DNA of 5,964 bases from Verrucomicrobiota bacterium (GTDB lineage Bacteria > Verrucomicrobiota > Lentisphaeria > Victivallales > Victivallaceae): contig JAEWSS010000202.1 in assembly GCA_023459755.1 (NCBI GenBank), positions 1-5,964 of the forward strand, given 5' to 3'. Positions 1-5,933 of this stretch are shown piece after piece. The translations under genes were made by a program, and so were the position numbers. The notes beneath the pieces are model-generated. The model was not told the origin of the DNA. It worked only from the letters and a program-made list of their open reading frames with translations, and made no database searches. Within the stretch, counting starts at the first letter, position 1, and every line of letters begins with the position of its first letter.

Positions 1-55
1 GGACGGCGTGGTATATTATGAAAAGTAAAAGACATAAAAAGGCGGGAAGTGGCGC

Positions 56-958
56 ATGATGACGATAAAAAATTGTACTGTCGCGATCGTCGGGCTGGGG
101 CTGCTCGGCGCTTCGCTCGGCATGGCGCTGCGCGGAAAATGCGCAAAAGTCGTCGGCTGGGCGCGTCGGGCGGAAACGCGCCGGAAGGCGGTGGCGGTCG
201 GCGCGGTTGACGAAACATGCGACAATCCGGCGGACGCCGTCGGCTCGGCCGACCTGACGATACTCTGTCTGCCGATTCCGGTGATAATCGAATTTCTGCT
301 GACCAACTCCGGACATTTCAAAAAAGGGTCTGCGGTTACCGACATCGGAAGCGTAAAAGCCCAGATCGTTGCCGCGGGGGAGGCGGCGCTGACGCCGGAA
401 AATGTACATTTCATCGGCTCCCATCCGATGGCGGGAACGGAAAAGAACGGACTCGACGCCGCGTTCAAAACGCTGTACAGTCACGCGGAGGTGTTTGTTA
501 CGCCGACCGCCGCTTCGGATGTTTCGGCGGTAAATCTGGTGACGGCGATGTGGGAGCAGGTGGATACGCATGTGAATCTGCTGGAACCGACTCCGCACGA
601 TGAACTGGTGGCGCACACCAGCCACATTTCGCATCTTCTGGCGCTCGGCCTGACGCTGAGCGTGCTTGCGGAAAAAGACGAACAGCTGCGCCGGTTGCGC
701 TTTTCCGGCTGCGCCACCGGATTCCGCGACACTTCGCGCATTGTCTCCAGTTCTCCGGCGATGTGGCGGCAGATTGTGGAGGCCAACCGCGGCCCGGTGC
801 TTCAGGCGATCGCGGAGTTTGAAAGCAAATTTTCATTGATAAAGCAACTGATAACCGAAGAACGATTTGACGAGTTCGAACAACTTTTCGGCGAGGGCAA
901 GTTTTTGCGCGACAGTTGGATTGAATATAAAAACAAAGAGCATGGCTGTAACTGGTGA
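56..958 (+). CDS. tyrA: Prephenate (or arogenate) dehydrogenase, TyrA
   Basis: Cytoplasmic enzyme of tyrosine synthesis. It oxidatively decarboxylates prephenate to 4-hydroxyphenylpyruvate (or arogenate to tyrosine). The 300 residues match a monofunctional TyrA with no chorismate mutase or ACT domain. An N-terminal Rossmann fold carries G13-L-G15-L-L-G18. The motif DIGSVK (96-101) is followed by GSHPMAG (121-127) with the catalytic-type H123. The helical dimerisation half carries H181, H190 and H193 with the spacing of the three Aquifex TyrA histidines (205, 214, 217), and R228 in a D-T-S-R-I stretch, the expected substrate-binding Arg. After the second strand the usual acidic residue is missing (W35-A-R-R38), which suggests NADP rather than NAD. 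Start: tandem ATGs at 56 and 59, with a weak GGGA ribosome site at 44-47. The stop overlaps the beginning of the next gene. The family is certain; the prephenate-versus-arogenate choice is open. Confidence 0.95.
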   Translation: MMTIKNCTVAIVGLGLLGASLGMALRGKCAKVVGWARRAETRRKAVAVGAVDETCDNPADAVGSADLTILCLPIPVIIEFLLTNSGHFKKGSAVTDIGSVKAQIVAAGEAALTPENVHFIGSHPMAGTEKNGLDAAFKTLYSHAEVFVTPTAASDVSAVNLVTAMWEQVDTHVNLLEPTPHDELVAHTSHISHLLALGLTLSVLAEKDEQLRRLRFSGCATGFRDTSRIVSSSPAMWRQIVEANRGPVLQAIAEFESKFSLIKQLITEERFDEFEQLFGEGKFLRDSWIEYKNKEHGCNW

Positions 959-966
959 ACGTTAAA

Positions 967-1755
967 ATGAGCGATCTGGCCGTCAAAATCGAAAACGCCA
1001 CCGTCCGCGTCAAGGGACGGGTAATTCTCGACAATATCAACATGAGTATTCCCACCGGACGCCATCAGTTTATTCTTGGCGCCAACGGCGCGGGAAAGAC
1101 CACACTGGTAAAAACACTGATGGGCTTCGTCTGGCCGCTTTACGGGGCGAACATCGAAATTCTCGGAAAGAAGCTCGGGAATTACGATTTGGCCGAACTG
1201 CGGCGGCATATCGCGTGGGTCAGCCCGTTTTTCCAGCAGTGGAGCAACCCGGAGGCCACCGGACTGGAGCTGGTGATTTCCGGCGTGGACGGTACGTTGG
1301 ATCTGTTCCGCAAACCGACCGCCGCCGAGATCGAAAAAGCGGAGGAGATCATGAAAAATCTCCGTTGTCTGCATCTGCGCGACGAACATCTGTTCACCAT
1401 GTCGAGCGGCGAGCAGATAAAGATATTGATCGCCCGCGCCTTTATGACCGATCCCCAGCTGGTCATTCTGGACGAGCCGAGCGTTTTTTTGGACATTACC
1501 AGCCGCGAATATCTGTTGTCGGCGGTGTCCGAACTGGCCAAAACCAGTTCGGATATAACCGTGATCTTCATCACTCAGCGGATCGAGGACATCATGCCGG
1601 TCTTCGGCGAGGGCATGATTCTGAGTCACGGCCGGATCATGGCGCGCGGCACCCGCGAAGAGGTCATAACCCGCGAACATCTTCATTCGGCTTTCGACAT
1701 GCCGATCGATTTCCGCATTTCCAAGTCCGGCCGTTATTGGCCGATCATCGAGTGA
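967..1755 (+). CDS. ABC transporter ATP-binding protein, YlmA/ModF-like (COG1119)
   Basis: A 262-residue ABC ATPase. From the ATG at 967: Walker A GANGAGKT at 38-45, Q-loop region SPFFQQW at 86-92, signature MSSGEQ at 145-150, Walker B LVILDE at 165-170. The sequence around the signature (F-T-M-S-S-G-E-Q-x-K-x-L-I-A-R-A) and the R-K-P-T-A-A-E stretch before it resemble COG1119 ATPases annotated with molybdenum/iron-type transport, but the substrate is not readable. There is no transmembrane partner nearby and no second ATPase domain. The switch-His position, normally T-H-H/R, reads T-Q204-R, so hydrolysis may be altered. Start: a GTG at 955 overlaps the tyrA stop as GTGA. The ATG at 967 is preferred because GGTGA at 954-958 sits 8 bases upstream and the protein then begins MSDLAVKIENA. 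The gene is probably co-transcribed and coupled with tyrA. Its role beside tyrA is unknown. Confidence 0.9.
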   Translation: MSDLAVKIENATVRVKGRVILDNINMSIPTGRHQFILGANGAGKTTLVKTLMGFVWPLYGANIEILGKKLGNYDLAELRRHIAWVSPFFQQWSNPEATGLELVISGVDGTLDLFRKPTAAEIEKAEEIMKNLRCLHLRDEHLFTMSSGEQIKILIARAFMTDPQLVILDEPSVFLDITSREYLLSAVSELAKTSSDITVIFITQRIEDIMPVFGEGMILSHGRIMARGTREEVITREHLHSAFDMPIDFRISKSGRYWPIIE

Positions 1756-1780
1756 TGCGGATCGTTTTTGGGGAATAAAG

Positions 1781-1822
1781 AACGCGCCTTGTTTTCGCTT
1801 TCAGCAGGAAACAAGGCGCGTT
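1781..1822. terminator. Hairpin between convergent genes, likely (bidirectional) terminator
   Basis: A perfect 14-bp stem, AACGCGCCTTGTTT at 1781-1794 pairing with 1809-1822, closes a 14-base loop. It lies 25 bases after the stop of the ABC ATPase gene and 93 bases beyond the stop of the minus-strand lipoprotein gene. The T tract is weak on the plus side (TTTCATTAT) and on the minus side (CTTTATT). Intrinsic termination is therefore likely but not textbook; the position between converging genes supports it. Confidence 0.65.
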
Positions 1823-1915
1823 TCATTATCCGTCGTTTTCCATTTTTGGCCGGCCGCCGGGAGGCGGCGCGGTCAGTCGTTGTGCCGCAGGATGACGGAA
1901 AAGTTCAGAACCGGA

Positions 1916-2140
1916 TTATTTTGTCTGTTCCGTGGTGCATATCGGTGCGCCGTTGGCACACTTCTTTGCGGTCGGCTGAGCGGCTTCGTCCGCTATTGCC
2001 ACCGCGGTCTGCGCCTTCTTCTGCGCGCACTCCTGTTTTGCCGGGCAGGTCGCTTTATCGGCGGACATCGGGCAGGAACCGCTTCCACAGCATCCGGCCA
2101 GCATCAACGCTCCGCAAATCACCATCAAACCCTTGATCAT
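1916..2140 (-). CDS. Small cysteine-rich lipoprotein, probably iron/metal regulated
   Basis: A 74-residue protein not recognised as a named family. A short n-region (MIK) and a hydrophobic stretch to residue 16 lead to the lipobox L14-A-G-C17, so it should be cleaved by signal peptidase II and lipid-anchored at C17, giving a mature chain of about 58 residues. That chain holds six further cysteines (18, 23, 32, 38, 61, 68), including C-P-x and C-x5-C type spacings in CPMSADKATCPAKQEC. Such density in so small a secreted protein suggests metal binding or disulfide bonding; this is inference. Start: ATG at 2140 has GGAGG (2146-2150) five bases upstream. A longer in-frame ATG at 2152 overlaps that ribosome site and is rejected. 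A promoter and a Fur-type palindrome lie directly upstream. The gene stands alone, convergent with the ABC ATPase and divergent from the glycosidase. Confidence 0.85.
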   Translation of the reverse strand: MIKGLMVICGALMLAGCCGSGSCPMSADKATCPAKQECAQKKAQTAVAIADEAAQPTAKKCANGAPICTTEQTK

Positions 2141-2145
2141 AAAAA

Positions 2146-2150
2146 CCTCC
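2146..2150 (-). promoter_or_regulatory. Shine-Dalgarno GGAGG deciding the lipoprotein start
   Basis: On the minus strand GGAGG is followed by five bases (TTTTT) and the ATG at 2140. The upstream in-frame ATG at 2152-2150 runs into the same GGAGG, so it cannot be the initiator served by it. This fixes the protein as MIKGLMV..., which also gives a normal lysine-containing lipoprotein signal peptide. Confidence 0.85.
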
Positions 2151-2160
2151 ATGTTTTTTC

Positions 2161-2179
2161 TTTGATAATAATTATCAAA
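2161..2179. promoter_or_regulatory. Fur-type operator (9-1-9 perfect palindrome)
   Basis: TTTGATAATAATTATCAAA is a perfect inverted repeat of 9 bases around a central A at 2170. Its inner 15 bases (2163-2177) fit the 7-1-7 Fur consensus TGATAATNATTATCA of Bacillus at every defined position, and fit better than the related PerR (TTATAATNATTATAA) or Zur boxes. It sits between the predicted start of transcription of the minus-strand lipoprotein and that gene's ribosome site, a classic place for repression. The glycosidase start is 122 bases away on the other side, too far to assume control. Confidence 0.75.
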
Positions 2180-2185
2180 GCTGGG

Positions 2186-2196
2186 GATAATTTATC
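2186..2196. promoter_or_regulatory. Second, imperfect Fur-like element
   Basis: GATAATTTATC is a 5-1-5 inverted repeat of the same GATAA unit. It is centred at 2191, 21 bases (about two helical turns) from the centre of the main palindrome. It overlaps the proposed minus-strand -10 box. It is one base shorter per half than a full Fur box, so it may be a weaker second site for an extended repressor complex, or only an A+T-rich coincidence. Confidence 0.35.
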
Positions 2197-2216
2197 ATTT
2201 GTATAGAAAAAGTCAA
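2189..2216 (-). promoter_or_regulatory. Putative sigma-70 promoter of the small lipoprotein gene
   Basis: Read on the minus strand: TTGACT (2216-2211, five of six to the -35 consensus), a 16-base spacer, and TAAATT (2194-2189, four of six to the -10). Transcription would begin near 2182, giving a leader of about 40 bases that contains the palindrome at 2161-2179 and the GGAGG ribosome site. Confidence 0.5.
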
Positions 2217-2245
2217 GTATTTTGCTGCAAAAAAATCATTTGAAC

Positions 2246-2273
2246 TTGAAAAAAGCGGCAAGCGGTCTATTTA
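2246..2273 (+). promoter_or_regulatory. Weak candidate promoter of the glycosidase gene
   Basis: TTGAAA (2246-2251) and TATTTA (2268-2273) are separated by 16 bases in the A+T-rich spacer, about 28 bases before the ATG at 2301. The -10 box is poor and other choices are possible, for example TATAGA at 2272-2277. Confidence 0.3.
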
Positions 2274-2300
2274 TAGAAAAACCAACAAAAAGGAGAGGCA

Positions 2301-5042
2301 ATGAAACTGACACCGGTTTTCACGGCGCTGACCATGGCATTGACCATGGCGTGTTCTTCGGCGCATGGGCAACAGGCGGACAACGGGCTTGCGGCGACGA
2401 TGAGTCCCAGTAAAGGTCTGACGATCATTGATGGCGCATTCGGCCAGGTATCGGCGGTATCGCGGATCATTGCGGTGGAGCCGCCGTGGCAGGAGAAGTG
2501 GTTCTGGAACAATACGACGCCGGTAAGTTGCCGGCGTGACGGCGCGTCGGCCGCGATGGTCGAGGCTGATGGCGGCGGCAAATTCAAGCTGAATGAATAT
2601 TCGGCCGAGGTCTCCGGCAATCGCGCGGTGGTAAAGTTCTGCGGCGAAATGCGCGAGGATCTGCCGACGGAGCTTGAATATTCGGCGTTTCTGATTCCGG
2701 ACTTTCTGGTGGCCGGGGCGAAATATACGATTACGCAGGCCGACGGCAAAAAAGTTTCCGGTGAGATTTCCGCCGATCCGACGGCAACGGACGGCAAAGC
2801 GATCCCCTGCGGCGATTCAATTACCATTTCCGGGCGCTTCGGCACCTTTGTGATCGACCGGGTCAAGGGGCCGGAAATGCAGATGGTGGACCGTCGCATC
2901 GACCCGTTTGAAAAGGAAAACGGACTTTGGTTCGGCGTTGTGGCTTATCCGGTGAAGTTCGGCGGGAAGTTTGACAGCGAAATGGTCTTCACCTTCACTC
3001 CGAACAAGGATATTGCCTTCTCCGGCAAGCTGGAAGACGCCACCAACGGCAAGTCGCTGCCGCAGACCGCCGCGCCGGAGTTGGTGAACGCCACGGTGGA
3101 AGTCGGAGAAATTCCGTTGATCACCATTCCGAAAAGCTATGAGAAGCGCGACGGCAAGTTCGCGGCTCCCGGCGCGATCGAGGTGGTCGGCACCGACGAC
3201 GCCAGACTCGCCGCCGCCGCCGACAAATATTTTGGCGCGTCGCTGGCGAAAAGTCCGCGCGCAATAAAGGTGGTCGTGGGCGAGAAGTCCGGCGAATTCA
3301 CCGCTCCGGAACAGGCCGAAGGCTATCTGATCGACAGTTCCGCCAACGGCATCGTGGTGCTGTCCCGCACCGCCCGCGGCGCGTTTTTCGGCCTGCAGAC
3401 CTTGCGTGACCTGCCGCTGGAATCCGGCTTCCGGATTGTCGACTGGCCGGATATGGAAATGCGGAGCGTTCATCTGCTTGCCGCCGAGGGTACTCCGGTA
3501 TTTCATAAATATCTGGTCGAAAATTACTTCAATCGGGCCAAGCTCAACAGCATTGTGCTCGAATGCGAATACGTCCGCTGGGACTCGGCCAAAAATCTCT
3601 GGGTTCCGAAAACTCTGGACAAGGACGGTCTGCGCGAATTCCTGAAGGTGTGCGAAGCTAATTATATCGAAGTCATTCCGCTGTTTCAGACGCTTGGTCA
3701 CCTTGAATGGTTCTTCCAGAACGGTCAGAATCTCGAAATGGCCGAAGATCCGGCCACTCCCTACGCCTACAATGTCTCCCATCCCGGCGTTTATCCGGCG
3801 ATGGAGGCCATACTGGACGAGGTGATCGAGGTTTTCAAGCCGAAATACGTTCATATCGGACATGACGAGATCGACATGATCGGCCGGTTCCCGTACCAGC
3901 CGGAAAACGTGAAGCGCGGCTTGGTCGATGTGGTTTATTCCGACATCATGCACTATTACGACTACCTCAAGAAGCGCGGCATCGGCGTGATGATCTGGCA
4001 CGACATGATCGTCACCAAAACCGAATGCCCGTACAACGGTTCCGGCATGCGGCAGACCGACCTTACCGATTTCCGCGCCAAGCTGCCCAAGGACATCTTT
4101 ATCGCCGACTGGCAGTATTCCGGTTCGCCGCGGTTCGCGGAATTTCCGGACGTCAAACTGCTGCTGGACGAGGGGTATCCGGTCGTCGGATGCACCTGGT
4201 ATGAAACGGACAATGTCGAAAACTTCGCCAAGGCGGTCAAGAAGTACAACGCCGCCGGCTTGATGGGAACCACCTGGACCGGATATTTCTCCGGCTGGGA
4301 GTCGTTCGACAAATACTTCTACCAGCTTGCGCCATACCTGCGGGTCGGCGCCTGGAGCTGGAACGTCACCGACGAAAACAAGAAAATCAACGGCGACTTT
4401 CACCGGGTGTTCTCCGACATGCTGTACCGCGACCGCGCCTTTGAGCGCGAGGATGTGGCCGCGTCCGGCTCGACCGTGGATATCAGCAAGGCCGCCAATC
4501 TTGAAGTGTCGCCCGCAAGCGATCCGTTCATGACCGGCGATGACTTCGGCATCACCACGCTGGAACCCGGATTCAAGGCCGGTGCCACCGTGCGGGTCGG
4601 AAAAGTCGAATTCAAACTTCCGGAACGCGACGGCAAACTCGCCGCGATCGCCCTCCGCAGCAAGCAGAACCGGATACATCCGGACAGCGTTACGCTGAAA
4701 CTTGACAGTACCGCGGAAAAACTTTTCCTGCTCAACACGGTGGTCGGCACCATTCCGCCGGCTCCCGAGCAGCTGGTTGCCACGGTCAAACTCAACTACG
4801 CCGACGGCGGGACGGTCAGCGTTCCGCTGGTGTTCGGCTGGAACATCGGAACGCTCGACACGCAGGGCAGCCCGAGCAAGGAACTGAACGTCGGACGCCG
4901 GTTCGATTTCGGCGGCCGGATCGACCGCAGTATCTGGTACACCGAAATCGTCAACCCGGAACCGGAAAAAGAGATCGCTTCAATCTCGATTGACGGAACC
5001 GGAACGCCGTACTATCTGTTCGGTCTCAGTCTTCAGAAATAA
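2301..5042 (+). CDS. Secreted family-20 glycoside hydrolase (beta-N-acetylhexosaminidase-like)
   Basis: A 913-residue exported enzyme, expected to release terminal N-acetylhexosamine from glycans. A signal peptide covers residues 1-23 (likely cut after A-H-G23; L-T-M-A-C18 is a poor lipobox). Residues ~24-270 form an unnamed, mostly beta region. Residues ~274-380 fit the zincin-like GH20b domain, including the typical R-G-A-F-F-G-L-Q-T-L-R-D end. The catalytic barrel runs from about D381-W-P to W687. H518-I-G-H-D522-E523 holds the Asp/Glu pair used in substrate-assisted catalysis, with barrel aromatics W566, W604, W633 and W659. A beta-rich C-terminal part follows (700-913). Two points are unusual: the pair is preceded by G-H, not G-G, and W659 is followed by T-G where classical enzymes have W-x-E. 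Substrate may therefore differ. Start: AAGGAG at 2290-2295, five bases before ATG. A strong terminator follows the stop, so it is a single-gene unit. Confidence 0.88.
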   Translation: MKLTPVFTALTMALTMACSSAHGQQADNGLAATMSPSKGLTIIDGAFGQVSAVSRIIAVEPPWQEKWFWNNTTPVSCRRDGASAAMVEADGGGKFKLNEYSAEVSGNRAVVKFCGEMREDLPTELEYSAFLIPDFLVAGAKYTITQADGKKVSGEISADPTATDGKAIPCGDSITISGRFGTFVIDRVKGPEMQMVDRRIDPFEKENGLWFGVVAYPVKFGGKFDSEMVFTFTPNKDIAFSGKLEDATNGKSLPQTAAPELVNATVEVGEIPLITIPKSYEKRDGKFAAPGAIEVVGTDDARLAAAADKYFGASLAKSPRAIKVVVGEKSGEFTAPEQAEGYLIDSSANGIVVLSRTARGAFFGLQTLRDLPLESGFRIVDWPDMEMRSVHLLAAEGTPVFHKYLVENYFNRAKLNSIVLECEYVRWDSAKNLWVPKTLDKDGLREFLKVCEANYIEVIPLFQTLGHLEWFFQNGQNLEMAEDPATPYAYNVSHPGVYPAMEAILDEVIEVFKPKYVHIGHDEIDMIGRFPYQPENVKRGLVDVVYSDIMHYYDYLKKRGIGVMIWHDMIVTKTECPYNGSGMRQTDLTDFRAKLPKDIFIADWQYSGSPRFAEFPDVKLLLDEGYPVVGCTWYETDNVENFAKAVKKYNAAGLMGTTWTGYFSGWESFDKYFYQLAPYLRVGAWSWNVTDENKKINGDFHRVFSDMLYRDRAFEREDVAASGSTVDISKAANLEVSPASDPFMTGDDFGITTLEPGFKAGATVRVGKVEFKLPERDGKLAAIALRSKQNRIHPDSVTLKLDSTAEKLFLLNTVVGTIPPAPEQLVATVKLNYADGGTVSVPLVFGWNIGTLDTQGSPSKELNVGRRFDFGGRIDRSIWYTEIVNPEPEKEIASISIDGTGTPYYLFGLSLQK
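2328..2351 (+). repeat. 12-bp tandem repeat inside the glycosidase signal peptide
   Basis: CTGACCATGGCA (2328-2339) is followed directly by TTGACCATGGCG (2340-2351), identical at 10 of 12 positions, including the shared TGACCATGGC. It encodes L-T-M-A twice in the hydrophobic core, so a change in copy number would lengthen or shorten the core in frame. Confidence 0.8.
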
Positions 5043-5056
5043 GCGATAAATATCGG

Positions 5057-5099
5057 ACGGCTCCAGTCATCCAGTGCGGGATGACCGGAGCCGTTTTTT
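5057..5099 (+). terminator. Rho-independent terminator of the glycosidase gene
   Basis: ACGGCTCC (5057-5064) pairs with 5087-5094. After one A-C mismatch, GTCATCC (5066-5072) pairs with 5079-5085 around a 6-base loop. The stem is followed by T6 at 5094-5099 and, after one G, five more T. It begins 15 bases after the stop codon and separates the glycosidase from the next gene. Confidence 0.95.
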
Positions 5100-5194
5100 G
5101 TTTTTCTGGTAAAACATATTTGCTGACATTTGTATTTATAGAGTAATGGCGATAATATATTAAAATACAGTTGTCATCAATCGGTATATCGGAA

Positions 5195-5200
5195 AAGGAG
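5195..5200 (+). promoter_or_regulatory. Shine-Dalgarno AAGGAG pointing to an AUA start
   Basis: A strong AAGGAG lies 7 bases before ATA at 5208, the ideal position for an initiator. It is 40 bases before the first conventional in-frame start (TTG 5241) and 14 bases before an ATG at 5215 that is out of frame and meets a stop two codons later. It is the main reason for placing the lipoprotein start at 5208. Confidence 0.75.
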
Positions 5201-5207
5201 CTTCTTA

Positions 5208-5933
5208 ATAAAAGATGTTTTAGCGTGGGTTTTCAGTGCGTTGATCTGTGCGGTTGCCGCCGGATGCTCGGCATCGCGGCCGGATTATGGCGTCGGCCGG
5301 GTGCTGTACTACGAGTTGAACAGTCTGTCGGATTTTTATCATAAACTGGAGCTGCCGCCGAACACCGATTTCCGCATTGCGGTTTATCCCGATGCAATCC
5401 TGAAAAATGACATGCCGAAGGGCGAAATGTTGTTTCGTACTCCGCTGTTCAATTCCGGCGCGGACGGAATTGTGGAGGTTGCGGCGGCGTTAAGCGACCG
5501 GCTTCCGGTTGAAGCGGTCATTGAAGTGACGGCGGACAATCATACCGAACGTCTCGTTTTTATGCCGAAAATTTCGATGCGGCCGGGAAGACTGATCGCC
5601 GCACGAATGGACTGCGACGGCGCTCCGGCGGCCGGCAGCCTGTTTGAAGTGCAATATGTGGAAGGCAGTCAGTATGATTATGAACGGGACGATCAGTATA
5701 CCAAAAAACGACTGATCTTCTTTCTGGAGTTTCCGCCGCAGACCGACGAACAGTTGATTTGTCGCGCCCGTCCGTTTGCCGAAGCAATGGGCGGATGCGA
5801 TTTTTCCCGGCCGCCGCTGATCGAACGCTCCCCGGAAACTTATGTCGTCCGCTTTCCGCGGCTGGCCAACGATGGCGGCGAACGCTTTTGCGAGGTGACG
5901 CTTGCGCGTCATACGCTGAAAGAATGCCGTTGA
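5208..5933 (+). CDS. Uncharacterised lipoprotein with apparent AUA start
   Basis: Not recognised as a known family. Read from ATA at 5208, it is 241 residues and begins (M)KDVLAWVFSALICAVAAGC, a complete lipoprotein signal: Lys at position 2, a hydrophobic core, and C20 as the lipid-bearing cysteine. The best conventional start, TTG at 5241, would leave only MICAVAAGC and has no ribosome site. No ATG, GTG, TTG or CTG occurs in frame between the stop at 5139-5141 and 5241. The mature part is soluble, rich in alternating hydrophobic residues suggesting beta strands, with an acidic/tyrosine patch (Q-Y-D-Y-E-R-D-D-Q-Y) midway and no visible catalytic motif. It follows the glycosidase terminator, so it is probably transcribed separately. 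Its A+T-rich leader (5100-5192) should hold the promoter, but I could not choose convincing boxes. It may be a cell-envelope protein; function unknown. Confidence 0.75.
   Translation: MKDVLAWVFSALICAVAAGCSASRPDYGVGRVLYYELNSLSDFYHKLELPPNTDFRIAVYPDAILKNDMPKGEMLFRTPLFNSGADGIVEVAAALSDRLPVEAVIEVTADNHTERLVFMPKISMRPGRLIAARMDCDGAPAAGSLFEVQYVEGSQYDYERDDQYTKKRLIFFLEFPPQTDEQLICRARPFAEAMGGCDFSRPPLIERSPETYVVRFPRLANDGGERFCEVTLARHTLKECR

Noticed and set aside
1..59. Possible tail of an upstream gene, either ending at TAA 26-28 (...DGVVYYEK) or at TGA 57-59 overlapping the tyrA ATG as ATGA.
   Set aside because: Too little sequence to tell a coding tail from chance. The A+T-rich stretch at 12-41 looks intergenic, which slightly favours an upstream stop at 28 or earlier.
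802..1686. A 294-codon minus-strand open frame opposite tyrA and the ABC ATPase.
   Set aside because: It spans the junction of two well-supported plus-strand genes and has no recognisable motifs; it is a shadow frame.
1853..1868. GCCGCC-GGGA-GGCGGC hairpin, considered as a terminator for the minus-strand lipoprotein gene.
   Set aside because: The stem is only 6 bp, and on neither strand is it followed by a T tract (on the minus strand it is followed by A-rich sequence).
1768..2206. Plus-strand open frames of about 110-120 codons opposite the small lipoprotein.
   Set aside because: They are Arg/Ser-rich low-complexity translations without ribosome sites. The minus strand has a lipobox, a ribosome site and a promoter.
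2202..2281. Direct repeat TATAGAAAAA at 2202-2211 and 2272-2281.
   Set aside because: Short and A-rich in an A+T-rich spacer; likely chance.
2817..4679. A 620-codon open frame on the minus strand inside the glycosidase gene.
   Set aside because: It is antisense to a gene with clear domains and motifs, shows no protein family features, and is the kind of long shadow frame that GC-rich third positions create.
5120..5176. Promoter-like fragments (TTGCTG, TATATT, TAAAAT, TTGTCA) before the last lipoprotein gene.
   Set aside because: No pair of boxes has both good matches and 16-18 base spacing, so no specific promoter is called.
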